Positions 49,901-61,690 of a stretch of DNA of 64,000 nt are shown here, in pieces (position 1 is the stretch's first letter; every line of letters starts with the position of its first letter). The notes under the pieces are model-generated. The model ran no database searches. It saw only the letters and a program-made list of their open reading frames with translations, and was not told where the DNA came from. A program made the position numbers and the translations under genes. Source of the stretch: Prunella strophiata (Eukaryota; Chordata; Aves; Passeriformes; Prunellidae); NCBI GenBank assembly GCA_036583965.1, contig JAZBQD010000015.1, positions 68,604,830 to 68,668,829 of the forward strand, given 5' to 3'.

Positions 49901-52900
49901 AAGCTCATCTTCTCTGAAAACACTTCTCATTCTGTTAATGGAGTTCTGGAAATGTTTCAGTTCTCTCCCTACACTAATACTTTATTCTTTTCCTCTGATA
50001 GCTGTCCAAGCACCAGTGTCATCAGTTTTCCTAGCTTTATTAGCTCATTCTGCAAAGGAATGCTCAGGCAGTCTAACAAAATAATAATAAAAAATTGGCT
50101 GGAGAGTTTTATAGCTATGTACTCTCTTTAGAAAAATAAATATGCATCTGGAGACATCTTTCTGAGACCATTACTTTACAGGGGTTTTACGCTTCACAAA
50201 TATATGTGCTCTTTATACAAATATCAATGGAAGATAACATAGATTGCTTAATAGATTTGCATATGTTCCTTTCCCCTTCCTCTCTTACCCTGATATATGC
50301 CTGGCCCAGGACTCTTCTTCCTGAGTCTCTCCACCTATGATATCTGTGCTCAATATTTGCAAATCCACTCGTAAAATTTTATGTAACAAAAGCACAAAGT
50401 GCCTGCAAATCCTCTGTGTAGCAGGGAGTGCTTTTTCTGTGCCACCCTCCCCCACAGTTACACTAGTTCTGGGGAGAAGCAAGGGAAGTGCAGAGCAGCA
50501 AACATGGAAACGTTCTTATTCTTCAATGAGAGTAGGGTTTTCCACCAGGGAGAAGGTGCGGCTTAGTACCTGGGGCAGGTGGATTTGCTGTACCCAACGC
50601 TGGTCTTACAGGCTGCAGCAGAGAGGGAGGGAAGCTCAGGTGCCCTCTTGTCCCCTCAAAACCCCAATGTGAAGATGGTGGTGGGGGTAGGGCAGGGTGA
50701 ACAGGGAGACTTCCATCCTCAAAATAGAAATTGTGGGGCGCAAGGAGGTGCTAAGCACGAACGCACGTAAGGGTGGGAAGTTGGTGGGAAGTCAGGTGGG
50801 AGGAGGAAGAGCTCTTCAGAATGGTGGCATCTGAGGAGACTATGACCAATTATGGCCCATAAGAGGAGAAATTCCTGCAGTTGCCCTGGGAGAGAACTAC
50901 TTATACAGAGAGTATGAAGCAGGCTCAGTAAGCACATGCTTAAAATACTCCAGCTGCATTTTGGAGACATTCATTAGCACAGGCTACCTTCCCTGTGCTT
51001 CACTCTAGCTGCCCAGGATGTGCCTTCTTGCCTACCCTTTTGCAGACACAACTTGTGCAGAAATAGGAACTGACTGAAATAAGCATCACACAAGACATGG
51101 ACAACTGCTGACAGGCAGTGCCCTGTCTTAAAGGCTTGTCCCAAATGTGCAGGAGGGGGAATAGGAGAGAAGTTGCCTGGGATGGGCTTTCATTTCACAC
51201 AGCCTCTCCCAGGGAAGACTACTGGGTGCCCCAGTCAGAGTGCCCCAGATCAGCACATACAGAATTTCCAGGAAGGTTGCAACATGTGGTCTACCTGATA
51301 CCCTTTCTATTTTTGACCCATGAGGATGCCAACAGAGCAGTTCCTTACCTGTGGTCTGCCCAAAACTAAAAGTGAGGGTAAGAAAAAGAAACTGGATACC
51401 TGTTAGAATAACTTGGTTGCATGAAGTGTAGTTTGGGAAATGAACTGTTCTTGATAAAGGCTGGCCATGCTGGCATCAGCATTTGGAGTGCAGATTTGGT
51501 CATAACTATGTGCACAGAGTGCAGAGACAGGAAAAACCTGAGTCAAAAAAGTGTGTTCTCCAGCAGGAACACAGAATTAAGGTGCTACTTTTATGCTGCA
51601 TTTTTATTAGTGGTATCTCAAAAATATCACTTTCAGCATGCCTTTTTCACTTCTCCCACAGAAGCATGAAAATTAACATCAGCTAACAAAATTTTCTATT
51701 GCTCTGGAGGAAATGTTGTTGAGAGCTGTTAATACATTATTTTTCTCATTTGCTTTTTTTTTTTTTTTTTTACTTTATCAAAGTACAGTCATAATGAGAT
51801 GTCTGATTATTTCTCTTTCTTTAAAAAAAAAATAAATGTAATATTTAATTATTTCCCCCCTCCCAGAGTTTAAGACATACACAGATGCACCTCAACAAGC
51901 AAAACACAAGACCCTTCATGCACAGTCATTTCCCACCAAATTTCACACTGGGCATGATATGCCAGCTCAGACAGAATATAGCAGTGAAAACCATGTGGTT
52001 CCAGCACACATCTCCCAGGCAGAGGTAGCAGGCTTGCCCCCTGGATGGTTGGAGAACATCTTCACCAATTGGATTCTGCCATGTGCAAGAAAATAGCTGT
52101 GCTGCTCATGGAGGTGAGGTGAAGTCACATTTGGGGGTTGCATTCTTTATTCTCTACCCAGCCTTTATTCCAAGGGAAAGGTGTTTGAGCTCACATTTTC
52201 TTTTGGTTGCTGCTGTGCCACCTGGAGTGGTCAGAAAGGGCCTGCTCCCACCACCTTTCACTTTGTCTCTTGGTGTAAGCACCACTCCTTCCAAACCAAG
52301 TGGGCTAAGGAGATATTGCAACTGCACGTGCAGGAACACACACTTCCACAGTGCATAGGAGAAGAAATCATAAAGTCCTAAGCTTCTGCAGCCCTTTTCC
52401 TGCATGCCATAATCCCAGGGCATCACATCTACCTGTCTTTACCTGATCCATGGCTGCACAGGAGTGTCAGCTAGGTTTTTTTCCCCAGACTGAAGTTCTA
52501 CCACTTACAGGTAGCTTATGCAATCCTGTACATGAGTTAACTCTACCCCAAACAGGAACCTAAACAGGGTGAAGGTCAATTCCTGTGAAAATATACTATC
52601 TGCTGCTTGGTCTATCGTTCAAATTATTCAAGGTCAGGTTTTATTTAATCATGCTTTCTTCCATAATTTTTCCCTCCAATATTAAAATACAAAAAAAAAA
52701 AGCAATTAGATAACGAAGCATATGTAGCTTGTTTTCTTGGATTGTTTCTCAGCTTTTTCTTAAATTGTCACTGCCCCTTTGGACTCCAGCAGTGGGATAG
52801 CTGCCAGGTTTCCACAGAGATGCAAACAAATTCTATGCAATAAAATATCATCTCTACATAATTTAAGTCCCAAATGTACATGGTGACAGTTTTATGTTTG

Positions 52901-53168
52901 AGTAATATGAAAATCCGAGATATTGGATGTGAGTATAATTTAGGATCGAGAGCTGCAAATATTTCTGTGCCCTGGAATCCAGTTAAAATGCACCATTGCA
53001 CATGCCATGTTTGGGTGGTGAAGTATTGCTTGCCTCTGATTGCTGCAGGGTAAGAACTTTATTTTCCTAACCCATGATTTAATGCTTTCCACCCCCTGTA
53101 AATTGTAACTAACAATGCCCTCTATGTGAGCTCTGGTAGCTGAGGAGACAGGGGGAGATGGCTGCAGC
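46931..53168. other. Non-coding stretch, no gene recognised
   Basis: No supported gene in about 6 kb. Small direct repeats: TTGCATTTGCA-type copies at about 48404-48422 and CTCTCCTATG twice at about 47510-47537. A T18 run lies at 51754-51771, an A10-TAAAT patch near 51823 and an A11 run at 52691-52701. Open frames reach 125 codons (49507-49884, plus) and 111 codons (50337-50672, plus), with no family features. Confidence 0.6.
51754..51771 (-). repeat. Poly(T) run of 18
   Basis: An uninterrupted T run in an AT-rich setting. No retrotransposon body is visible on the minus strand beside it. Confidence 0.85.
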
Positions 53169-53212
53169 AGGGAAAGGGAAAGAGGGGAGAAAAGAAGGGC
53201 AAAAGAGAGGAA
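53169..53212. repeat. Polypurine tract
   Basis: Thirty-one consecutive purines (53169-53199, G/A mixed), one C, then twelve more purines. Tracts like this can form triplex DNA and often mutate as low-complexity sequence. No function is implied. Confidence 0.75.
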
Positions 53213-53304
53213 TATCTGCAATGGGTTAAATAACATTTGCAACTTGCCTTCTTAAAGGACTGAAGGCTGAATATTGGGCCAAAACCCCAATTAGATGGCG
53301 GCAG

Positions 53305-53366
53305 TGGAACTCCACTGATTTTGAGGGAGCTGAGCCAGTCTGAACCAGCTGAGAAGCTGGTCTGCA
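53305..53366. repeat. Relic of an ancient amniote palindromic MITE-like repeat
   Basis: GGAACTCCACTGATTTTGAG, GGAGCTGAGCCAGTCTGAAC and CAGCTGAGAAGCTGGTC follow, block by block, a palindromic repeat I recall from turtles and crocodiles, whose right half reads 'ggagctacgccgatttacaccagctgaggatctggcc'. The reverse complement fits the left half as well, as a palindromic element should. About 60 bp remain. Confidence 0.45.
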
Positions 53367-56300
53367 GTTTCACATTTAGTGCCCAAAGTGGTTGGAGCAG
53401 GGGAGGTTTGAAACTGTACTCCTCACGTAGCACAGAGGGGCCTGCAGGAATAATGTTTGCTTTGGCAGTGAGGTGGGTTAGTGTAGACCCAGCAGGTTCT
53501 GCAGTGAAAGGCTCCTTTCTGCTCTGAGTGATGGTGACTTCCATAAAGACAGCAAATTCATCCAGAGATATGCCTTAACCCACATCCTTCTTTAATGTGT
53601 AAGTCCTTGCACAGTGCAGACCTCAAGGTGAATCTATGTGGATGCTCTTGCCCTTGTTTTCATCCCTGGATGTCCTCTGTTTCTCTGCATGGCACAGATC
53701 TCGTGGTGTTTTCCCTGGATACCTATTCCAGGCTCCCTCTTTAGTACAGCAGCAGTCAGAGTCTGTGTCAGGAACTGATAAACTCTGATGCTTTTGAAAT
53801 GCCTCTTTTTACAGCTGTGGGTCTCAGTTAGGGAAAAGGAGCTGCTGCATTTCCTCCATCTTCCCTTTTCCAAATAGAAGGCCCTAAAAGGAATTTTTTG
53901 CTAACATTTACCCATTTCTGGCATGATTTCTGAAATTTGCTTTCTTCTTCCTTCCTATCCTCTTCTCTTTTCCCAGGATACTTGCTCTGGCTCCGTCTTT
54001 TTAGGAAGATTATCTTCTCATAGCATGTGAAATTAAGAAGTAGCCGTGAGGAAAAAGTGCAGATAGATAAGAGGTTCCTCTCATCACAGGCAGCCTGGTG
54101 CAAAATGTTTCAAGCAGCGCAGGAAGGCCCGAATGAGGCTGAGATATAACAAAGCTAACATCCATCCCATGAAGGCCACCTTCTTTCCAAGAGATGAGTA
54201 GCAAAGCACAAGACAGGTGGACAGGGAATAGTGCTTGATTTCTTTTATGATATAGTGATCAGAGGATATCAAAAAAGAACAGCAGGCACCAGGTTTAAAA
54301 TAGACAGAGATACCACATTATGCAACTTATAATAAACAGCTCCTCAGTTTAATCACAGCATTTCGTGAAGACTTAAAAATTGTATGGGTGCAAAACCTGA
54401 TTGGCAAATACATTAAATCAAAAGAAGATAACTCTCATGCAGGGAATCCCTGAGGCACAAAACATGAAGAACAGGGAACTACTGGAGGAAATACCACTTT
54501 GTGTTTGATCTGCTGCTACACTCTCCCAGGAGCATCTATGTATTGGCCATCCCTCCCGGTAGGGCGCTGTGCTAGTGGCCTTGGTGTGATCCAGTACCAC
54601 CTCTGTAATGTTCACAGGCCCAGTTAGTCAGGTGCTGAGTGCCACCAGACCTGCAGCACTGCTCTCTTCAAGAGCTTAGAAAATAATGCACTAGGTCAAC
54701 TTTCTATCAAGACCAAATACTACCAAGGAATTGGTAATTCCAGATATTCTGTCCAGGAATTCTGAAGACATTTTCCTTCCATGTAGAGGAAAATGAATGC
54801 CAGTGACAGATACTGACTGCACTTACCTATAAGAATTCATCTAGCTGATGCATATCTGGTCTTTATACCTGCCTGAGTCTATGGTAAGATGGATATACCA
54901 CCAGTCCCAGAGAGATACACCAGTCATTCTTTCTTTGCATCCTCTGAGCTCACCATGTGCTGATATTCCTCACCTGACTGCAGCCATGGAAAAGCATCTG
55001 TGGTGAGAAAAAGAAGACATTTTTTAAAACCAGCACTGAATGTGTTTTGTGTGGCAAAACTCCAGAGACAACCTTTTCCCCTTAGCGATTCAGAAGGGTG
55101 GTATTGGTGTGGACAAAGAACATATACATGCCACGTGCAGGAATGGATGCCAACCCCTGAGTGACTTCCCTGTTTACTTTTGATGTCACATTATCTTTCT
55201 TCCAACATTATTGCAATTAACACCAGAAATCCTCACCCAGAACATGAGTCTGCTGTCTTGTGAGGGCAAGACACATATCTGCAATACCATGGGTTTGTTG
55301 CAAGCTGGTAAATGGTAGTCATATATCAGCTGAGATTTGGTGTTGTATTATATGTGGCAACTTGATCAAGATGATGAGTTCTCAGACAGAAATGCTTTAT
55401 CACCAGAGAGGTCTTAATTTGGATAAGCTGTTATGTCACAGCACACCACACCACAATACTGACACTTTGCTTCTGAGGTTTCTCAGGATCTTCAGCATGT
55501 GAGTAATATTTATGATTTGAAAGTCAGGTTAGTAATATGTCCATTTTTTGATAGCTGGAAAAACCTCCACAGATACAGATAGAGAGCAGATGCCACAGCT
55601 TACTAATCACAGTTTCTTCTAAATTATAGAATCTATATCATGATGTCAAGTTTCCTTGTCAGGAATTATTGGAAACATCTCACTGCTATCTGTCTAGAAT
55701 AAACATCTTATGCTCTGAGTGCCCTGGTGTCAGCTAATGAGTATATTAATATTGAGCATAGGATCTTACTAATTCCCTGCTGATCAAGGACTTAAGGCCT
55801 GAGAGCATTTAGCAGTGGAACAGATCAATCATCACAACAAACTGATTATAAGCATTTCTAGGAATATATAAGAGAATATGCAAATTCTAGATTCCTGTTA
55901 CCCTTCCTCACATCAAACCCTACCTTGCCAAACACCTCCTGCCTTTCAGAGCTATTCCAAGATCAGGGATTCCTCAGTGAAAGAGCAGTAGTGTATTTAC
56001 AAATAGGGGACCAATTATGCATTTCTTCCATTCCCCTAAATTCTCTTCGCTTCAGCTGCCTGAACTGGATATCTAACACAAAATAGAAGACTTGTTAGTC
56101 CCAGTTCAAAATTGTGAGATAACTGAACTATGAGAGTTAGGATTTAGGATTTCTGAGGGACCTACCTGATAGGTCCTGAAGCAAATGAGGACAAGGAAGG
56201 AAAACTATTTTCTTTCAATTGATTGATTTCAGTAGGATCTTCAGAGATTCACTTCCCACCACTTGCAAATTCATGTTACTTCATGAAGAAACATCAGAAA

Positions 56301-58945
56301 TTACCATAATTTCTCCTAAGAAAAATGTATGCCTAAATTAATGTGTTTAATTAGTCGGTCTCACTTCAGTGTTGAGGGCTGTTGAATTTAACATCTCAAT
56401 TCTGCATATTTGCTCCCTTCATCCTTTTCATTCCTATTTATTACTGTTTGTAACACACCTCTTTCAAGAAGGTGATATCAGGTTCTAGGACTTCACACTC
56501 CTTGATGTAGACATCTATACAGCTCACTAATCTGGTATGATGGTGGCCATTGCTCAATCAGATCTGATATAAAAACCTTCAGATATAATCTGACCAGACA
56601 GATCTTCCTGCATATTTAATTTCTCCACTATAAATTATGTACCTAGCTGTCGCAACTTCTGGGCACTTCATAGCTACAGTTAACCCTCTTAGCTTTGATG
56701 ATGTATATAAAAGAATTGGGGCTTACCTCTGAGAATGAAGTACTTAAGAAGAGAGATGAAGATGTTTTAGGGATAAACTCTCAAATATCAGGAAGATGTC
56801 CTAAAGTACAGTTTGTTATGTAAATTAACTTACCCAATTCTGGGATTTCAGTAACTCTTCTGATTTTGCTGTGTGATGTATGAGACTGCCACTTAAACTC
56901 TTCTGTCATAAATTCAGAATTTAGTGGTTTGTTTTTGTTTTCATTCAAGTTTTGATTGCCTGTTCCTATCAGAAAAAGAAGTGCAGGAATGTGGTTTTGC
57001 ATGAGGATTCTTAGATTGGGTAGCTAGATGGGTCTAAAGGTGTAAGGTTTTGAATACTTACCTTCTTTTTGAGTAAAATCCATCCAATCTCTTTTAGTTC
57101 AGTCAATTACAGATCTAACCTCATTTCCAGTTACATTAACAGGAGTTTTATCCACTGCTTCAGTTGGCAGAACCCTCTACTTCAGTAAGCAGTAGTGTAG
57201 CAAAGTTCATATCAGAGTTCCCATTTCAAGATGATTTTAAAATATTTTATTTTTAATATTGCCTCTAACATCCTGATGTGAAATACCAAAGAGCTGACTC
57301 CCTGCATGTAACAAAAGTTTCAAGGAGTTTTATTTGGAGGGAGAAATGAGACATGACTTGAACAGTGGCTATCAAAGAAATTAGGAATTTAACACTGGGA
57401 TGAAGGTAGATTTAATTGGGAGACATGAAGGAAGATGAAGGAGTGAGAAAAGGGAGACGACATCTGTTTATATTGTGAAATAAAAAACCATGTTTATAGG
57501 CCAACACTGCTGTGAGAGATGGAGAATAATGAAGAAGTCAGCATTATCTTAATCCTCCTGGTCTTTTTTTAAATAAATCATCATTTCATATGGCAAGTCT
57601 CACTTTCTTCATACCCATTTCCATCATACAGATTTAAGTAACAAATTGTTTGCCTTCTCAAAAAGCAATATGCCAAAACACATGCTAAATCCATGAGTAA
57701 AACTATGAGACGCCAGTCTTCTGCTTACTTCAATCTATTTATCCTTTATTTTTTAAATTTTAACTTTGCTGTAGTTGCCTGCACAGTATTGGTTTCTGGA
57801 AGAGCCTGGAGTTGTGAACATCACAAGATGTCCTAAACTAAATTTTGTTTTCCTCAGGTGTGTTTGGTTCACTCAGAATTTCAGCTGTCTCAAGATAATA
57901 TCTCCAAAATGTTGAAAAGATAGGCAAAAAACATGTATACTAGATTAATATCCTGTACCTATCTCACCCTTTGAGCTTTTCTTTCCACCTGAGTTTTCAT
58001 CCTTTCTCTTGTTCATTTCTTTAAGAATGTGTGAAAACCCAAAGATGGGCACCAGAAAAGTGCCTGTGGTAGCTCTGTAGCACCTGTTCTGTTTGATCTC
58101 CTCATGGCTAGTCAGTCATCCGAACTGATCACACTGCACCACACATCTGTCCTTCTGCCCCTTCTTGTCCCAGTTCCTCACAATGGCAAACTGCCTTTTC
58201 CTCCACAGACCACCTCTTGTACCTTTTCAGCTCATCCTGGCTCCATTCCTTTCTTTCCGATGAAGTTTTGCGGCTTGACAAGGCACATGTTATTTCCCCT
58301 AGAAACACAAATTGATGGGTATGGTCTACCACGTGTTTACATTGACTTTAGAGATTTTTGGATGTAATCCTCTCCCTCAAAAATATGGACTGTAAAGCAA
58401 TATGTTATTTCTTCCTTGTTGGTTCTAGAGTGTTCCATGTAATACTGCAAACTCAGTCCTCGCCTTGCACACAGCATTCAGAAAGTTGCTGAATGTTGCT
58501 TCTGTGCTGTACATTTATTGACTGAAACATTTGAGTTGTTGCTTTTCACACTGGTAATTTTAGAGCACAGATGCCTAGCATGTTTACTCACATACCAGGG
58601 CTCACATTTAATGAGCAAAATGTCAAGTATATTGTTATCCACCATAAAAACTGTGAAAAATATCCTTGCCATCTGCAGTGTGCCTTCTGCTTCAGCCTAA
58701 AAGACTTTTACAAGAAACTACATGAAATTAGCATTAAAGTCAATATTTATAAATGGAACCACCTCTAAAGGGCCGGATCTTCTCCCCTCCCACACCCCCT
58801 GTTCCTCTGGGATCTAATGAGCTGGGGAGGCTGGGTGCAGGAAGGGAGCTGAGTTGTGCCTGGCTCCTGGTTGCAGTCAGGCAGAATAATCTCCCTGCAC
58901 TGAGGAAGGAGTGGAGAGAGAAGAGTGGTACTAAATGGCATTGAC
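53367..58945. other. Non-coding stretch, no gene recognised
   Basis: Mostly AT-rich unique sequence. Pyrimidine-rich patches lie around 53938-53975. A TATA-like GTATATAAAAG occurs near 56703 without a CpG or GC-rich context. Open frames are at most 140 codons (53122-53544, minus, partly over the purine tract and the MITE relic), none recognisable. Confidence 0.6.
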
Positions 58946-59008
58946 AGCGTCCGAGGGACAGACCCCGCGCTGGTGTCAGCTGGTGTCACGTCATTGTCCT
59001 CGCTGAAG
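58946..59008. promoter_or_regulatory. Compact CpG cluster with tandem repeat and CRE-like site
   Basis: Six CpG fall within about 60 bp in an otherwise CpG-poor area. A perfect 10-bp tandem duplication, GCTGGTGTCA twice (58969-58988), leads into TCACGTCA (58986-58993), one base from the palindromic cAMP-response element TGACGTCA. No TATA box or gene start follows. Possibly a small enhancer or distal element, on motif evidence only. Confidence 0.28.
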
Positions 59009-61408
59009 TGACACAGCCAGCATAAATCAGCACAGTTTGGGTGACTGACACAGCACTGTGTTTCATCTGTGCTACCTGAGGATGGAGTCCTTCATAACAC
59101 TCATGGAATAGATGGTGGATAGTAGAGCTGAAACTGGGATTTGATAGACTGCCATCAGAAAAGAATAACGTCTTCCAAGAAAATGTTTGCTAATTCTCCA
59201 GCGAATGTGGGAAAAAAATTGGCCATTTGTTCTGGCTTTTTTACAGTGCTGAGGACAATGAAGATCGTCTGTCGCTGAAGTCTCTAGATTGTACTGCAAG
59301 AATAATAAAATGAACAATTACCAGTAATGGATTACTGCTCCTGGGCCTTTTCCAAGCAGCCTATATGAACTTTTAATTTTGCTCTTGAAAAATCTTTAAT
59401 CCAACCACAATTAGTTTGTTGCAGAATTGAGATCTAGGCACATTTTGAAAACTGTTGCTGTCCACTGCTGTTATCCCAACATCCATAAGCAGCTGAAATT
59501 CCAGCCAGATCTTCATGGGGCAGAGCTGATGAACCAAAGCCAGAACATGCTCCCTGAGATGGGTGACCAAGATAACTTTTGCCATTTGTTCCAGCTGTTC
59601 TGCACAGTCATCCACATACCATTGTCTCCACCAAGCTCACATGAACCACAGCCTAGCACAGACATCATGAAAGCTGGTCACTCCCACAGCTGGAGGCTAA
59701 TGAAACAGAGAAAGGTAGCATCATCATATAATCCACACTACTTTGCCTTTTTCTTTGTACACATATTGAACAAGAGGATCAGGATGAAAATTGCTGCAGT
59801 GATTAGCAAACACAGCATAAATATTTATCCATAAAATTACAGATCAAATACATTTTAAAATTTTTATTTATGGTTGTTTTTATGTAAATATATTTCCTTA
59901 ACTGGACTTTAAGAAGGGCACTTACATGTTCCCTTAGTGTATTTCTAATATGATCATTGCTTGGGCAATTAGGCCACTCACAAATCTTATCTTTCACACC
60001 GGTGAGTCATAAATAAGGACTGAGTCACAAATAGACCAGACAGACAAATGGTGTCAGGAAGGAAATAAGATTGGCTGTGAATATATTTAGGCTGGAAATT
60101 AGAAGATGGCTGCAGACTACCTGAGGAATGCAATTCTGATATAGTTTTCTAACTGTGAGGAACTGAGCTAAGAGAAGTAACTTAAATTGCTTCATCATTC
60201 GCTTTGCAAGCTCATGAAAGGGGTTCCACGCCAAGTAAGAGAATTTCTTAAGACTGAATTTGATGATAGAACTCCTCAAGGATTCAGAGTCTTTGCCTGC
60301 CATGACTACCTGCAATTAGTGGCCTGCTTACACAAGCTGTCCCAGCCAGTCCTGTTGTTATCAGTAGTCCTTAGGACTCATACACAGCAGGGACAGATTG
60401 GACAGATACAGCAATGCCAGCGTCGTCATAGAGTCAAGGTTCTGTGCAATGCAGACTCTAGTGCTCACACTGGGAGTGTGAAGCTGTGGCTGTGGCAAAA
60501 CCCTCCTGACAGAGAAATTGAGAGCACCTTGTCTTCCTATGATTGTATTCAAGGGCAAGTTCAATTATGGGGTATTCTATGATGGGGTGCACATAGTAAA
60601 ATGGAGATCAACTAATAGCTCTATAAGCTAATTAAATGTTTTCCAATGTTAAGCCAGTGCAATGACTTTCTGTCATGCAACCAGAGTTCCTGGGAACTCT
60701 TGTAATACAAATAATGGGATTTACGATGCTGGCTTACCTTTACTGGCTTCTGTATTTCTCAAGGAGAAAGGGAGAGTGGGATTTTTTCTATTCATAAAAG
60801 ACAATTTACTTATTTCCTTGGTGTAAATAACACTGAATATGCTGATGTAGCGTCTTACATAGGCTGGAAGGATGTCTGTATATGAATGCTATCTGATAAA
60901 TGAAAAGAGTCCCATGTGTGTCACAGCATGGATTTAACTGTGCCTTCCAGTTCCACATCATCTCTGTTCTTACCAGTATATTTGTCTTTAAATGTGATCC
61001 TTGCTTTGCTGTGACACATTATGACTTAAAAATATTTTTCTTTTGATCAGTCTCTAGAGCATGAATACACATTCCATAACATATTGCCCACATCAAGTCT
61101 TTTTACCTTTTGCATCCAGGGTACAGTCTTCTCTCTCTTGTTCCCTTTCCTGCATGCCCTTTGGTCTCTGTCCTATCATATGATACAGGCACTAGTGTTT
61201 CCCAGAGCTATTCATGCTCAGTTAGGCAGCAGGAATTCACATGACATGATGATGAAATTATATAGCAATGTATAATTCTCGTGTGATACTGGCCACCTGC
61301 ATTTTGCTACAATGAGGGTCACGCTCCCCAGTGCACCTGAACGAAAGGTGCTTTCCACTGCAGATATAAGGGCTATCTTGTGGTCACAAGACTCAGTAGT
61401 GGTATTTT
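59009..61408. other. Non-coding stretch with two unrecognised open frames
   Basis: Plus-strand frames of 135 codons (59427-59834) and 131 codons (60187-60582) lie close together. Both open with TTG and match no family I know. The second is read in its frame right after an in-frame TAA at 60178. The protein texture of the second (mixed charged and aromatic residues, no low complexity) is somewhat more protein-like than the other frames in the window, so a decayed gene or an unknown transposon fragment is possible. I do not call either a gene. Confidence 0.45.
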
Positions 61409-61690
61409 ACAGAATCACAGAATCAGTTAAGTTGGAAAAGACCTCTGAGATCATTGATTCCAACCTATGACCTAACATTACCATGTCAACTAGACCATGG
61501 CACCAAATGCCTCATCCAGTCTTTCCTTAAATACCTCCAGAGACAGTGACTCCACCACCTCCCTGGGCAGCTCCTTCCAATGTCTAATCACTAATTCTAT
61601 AGAAAAATTCCTCCTAATGTCCAACCTGAACCTTAGGGTCAGTTACTGCTTGCTTTCTGATAACTTACCATCAGGTAGTGTTTCACTGTC
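61409..61690 (-). mobile_element. CR1 LINE fragment, 5'-truncated
   Basis: It begins on the plus strand with ACAGAATCACAGAATC, two copies of the octamer that ends CR1 elements, read in reverse complement, so the element is on the minus strand with its 3' end at 61409. Then come AGTTGGAAAAGACCTCTGAG, GATCATTGATTCCAACCTAT, AAATACCTCCAGAGACAGTG, ACTCCACCACCTCCCTGGGC, AGCTCCTTCCAATGTCTAAT and AATGTCCAACCTGAACCTT, the standard CR1 3'-region blocks in order. After about 61636 the match fades, so the right limit is approximate. The clean octamers and long matching blocks suggest it is younger than the SINE and MITE relics. No reverse transcriptase remains. Confidence 0.92.
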
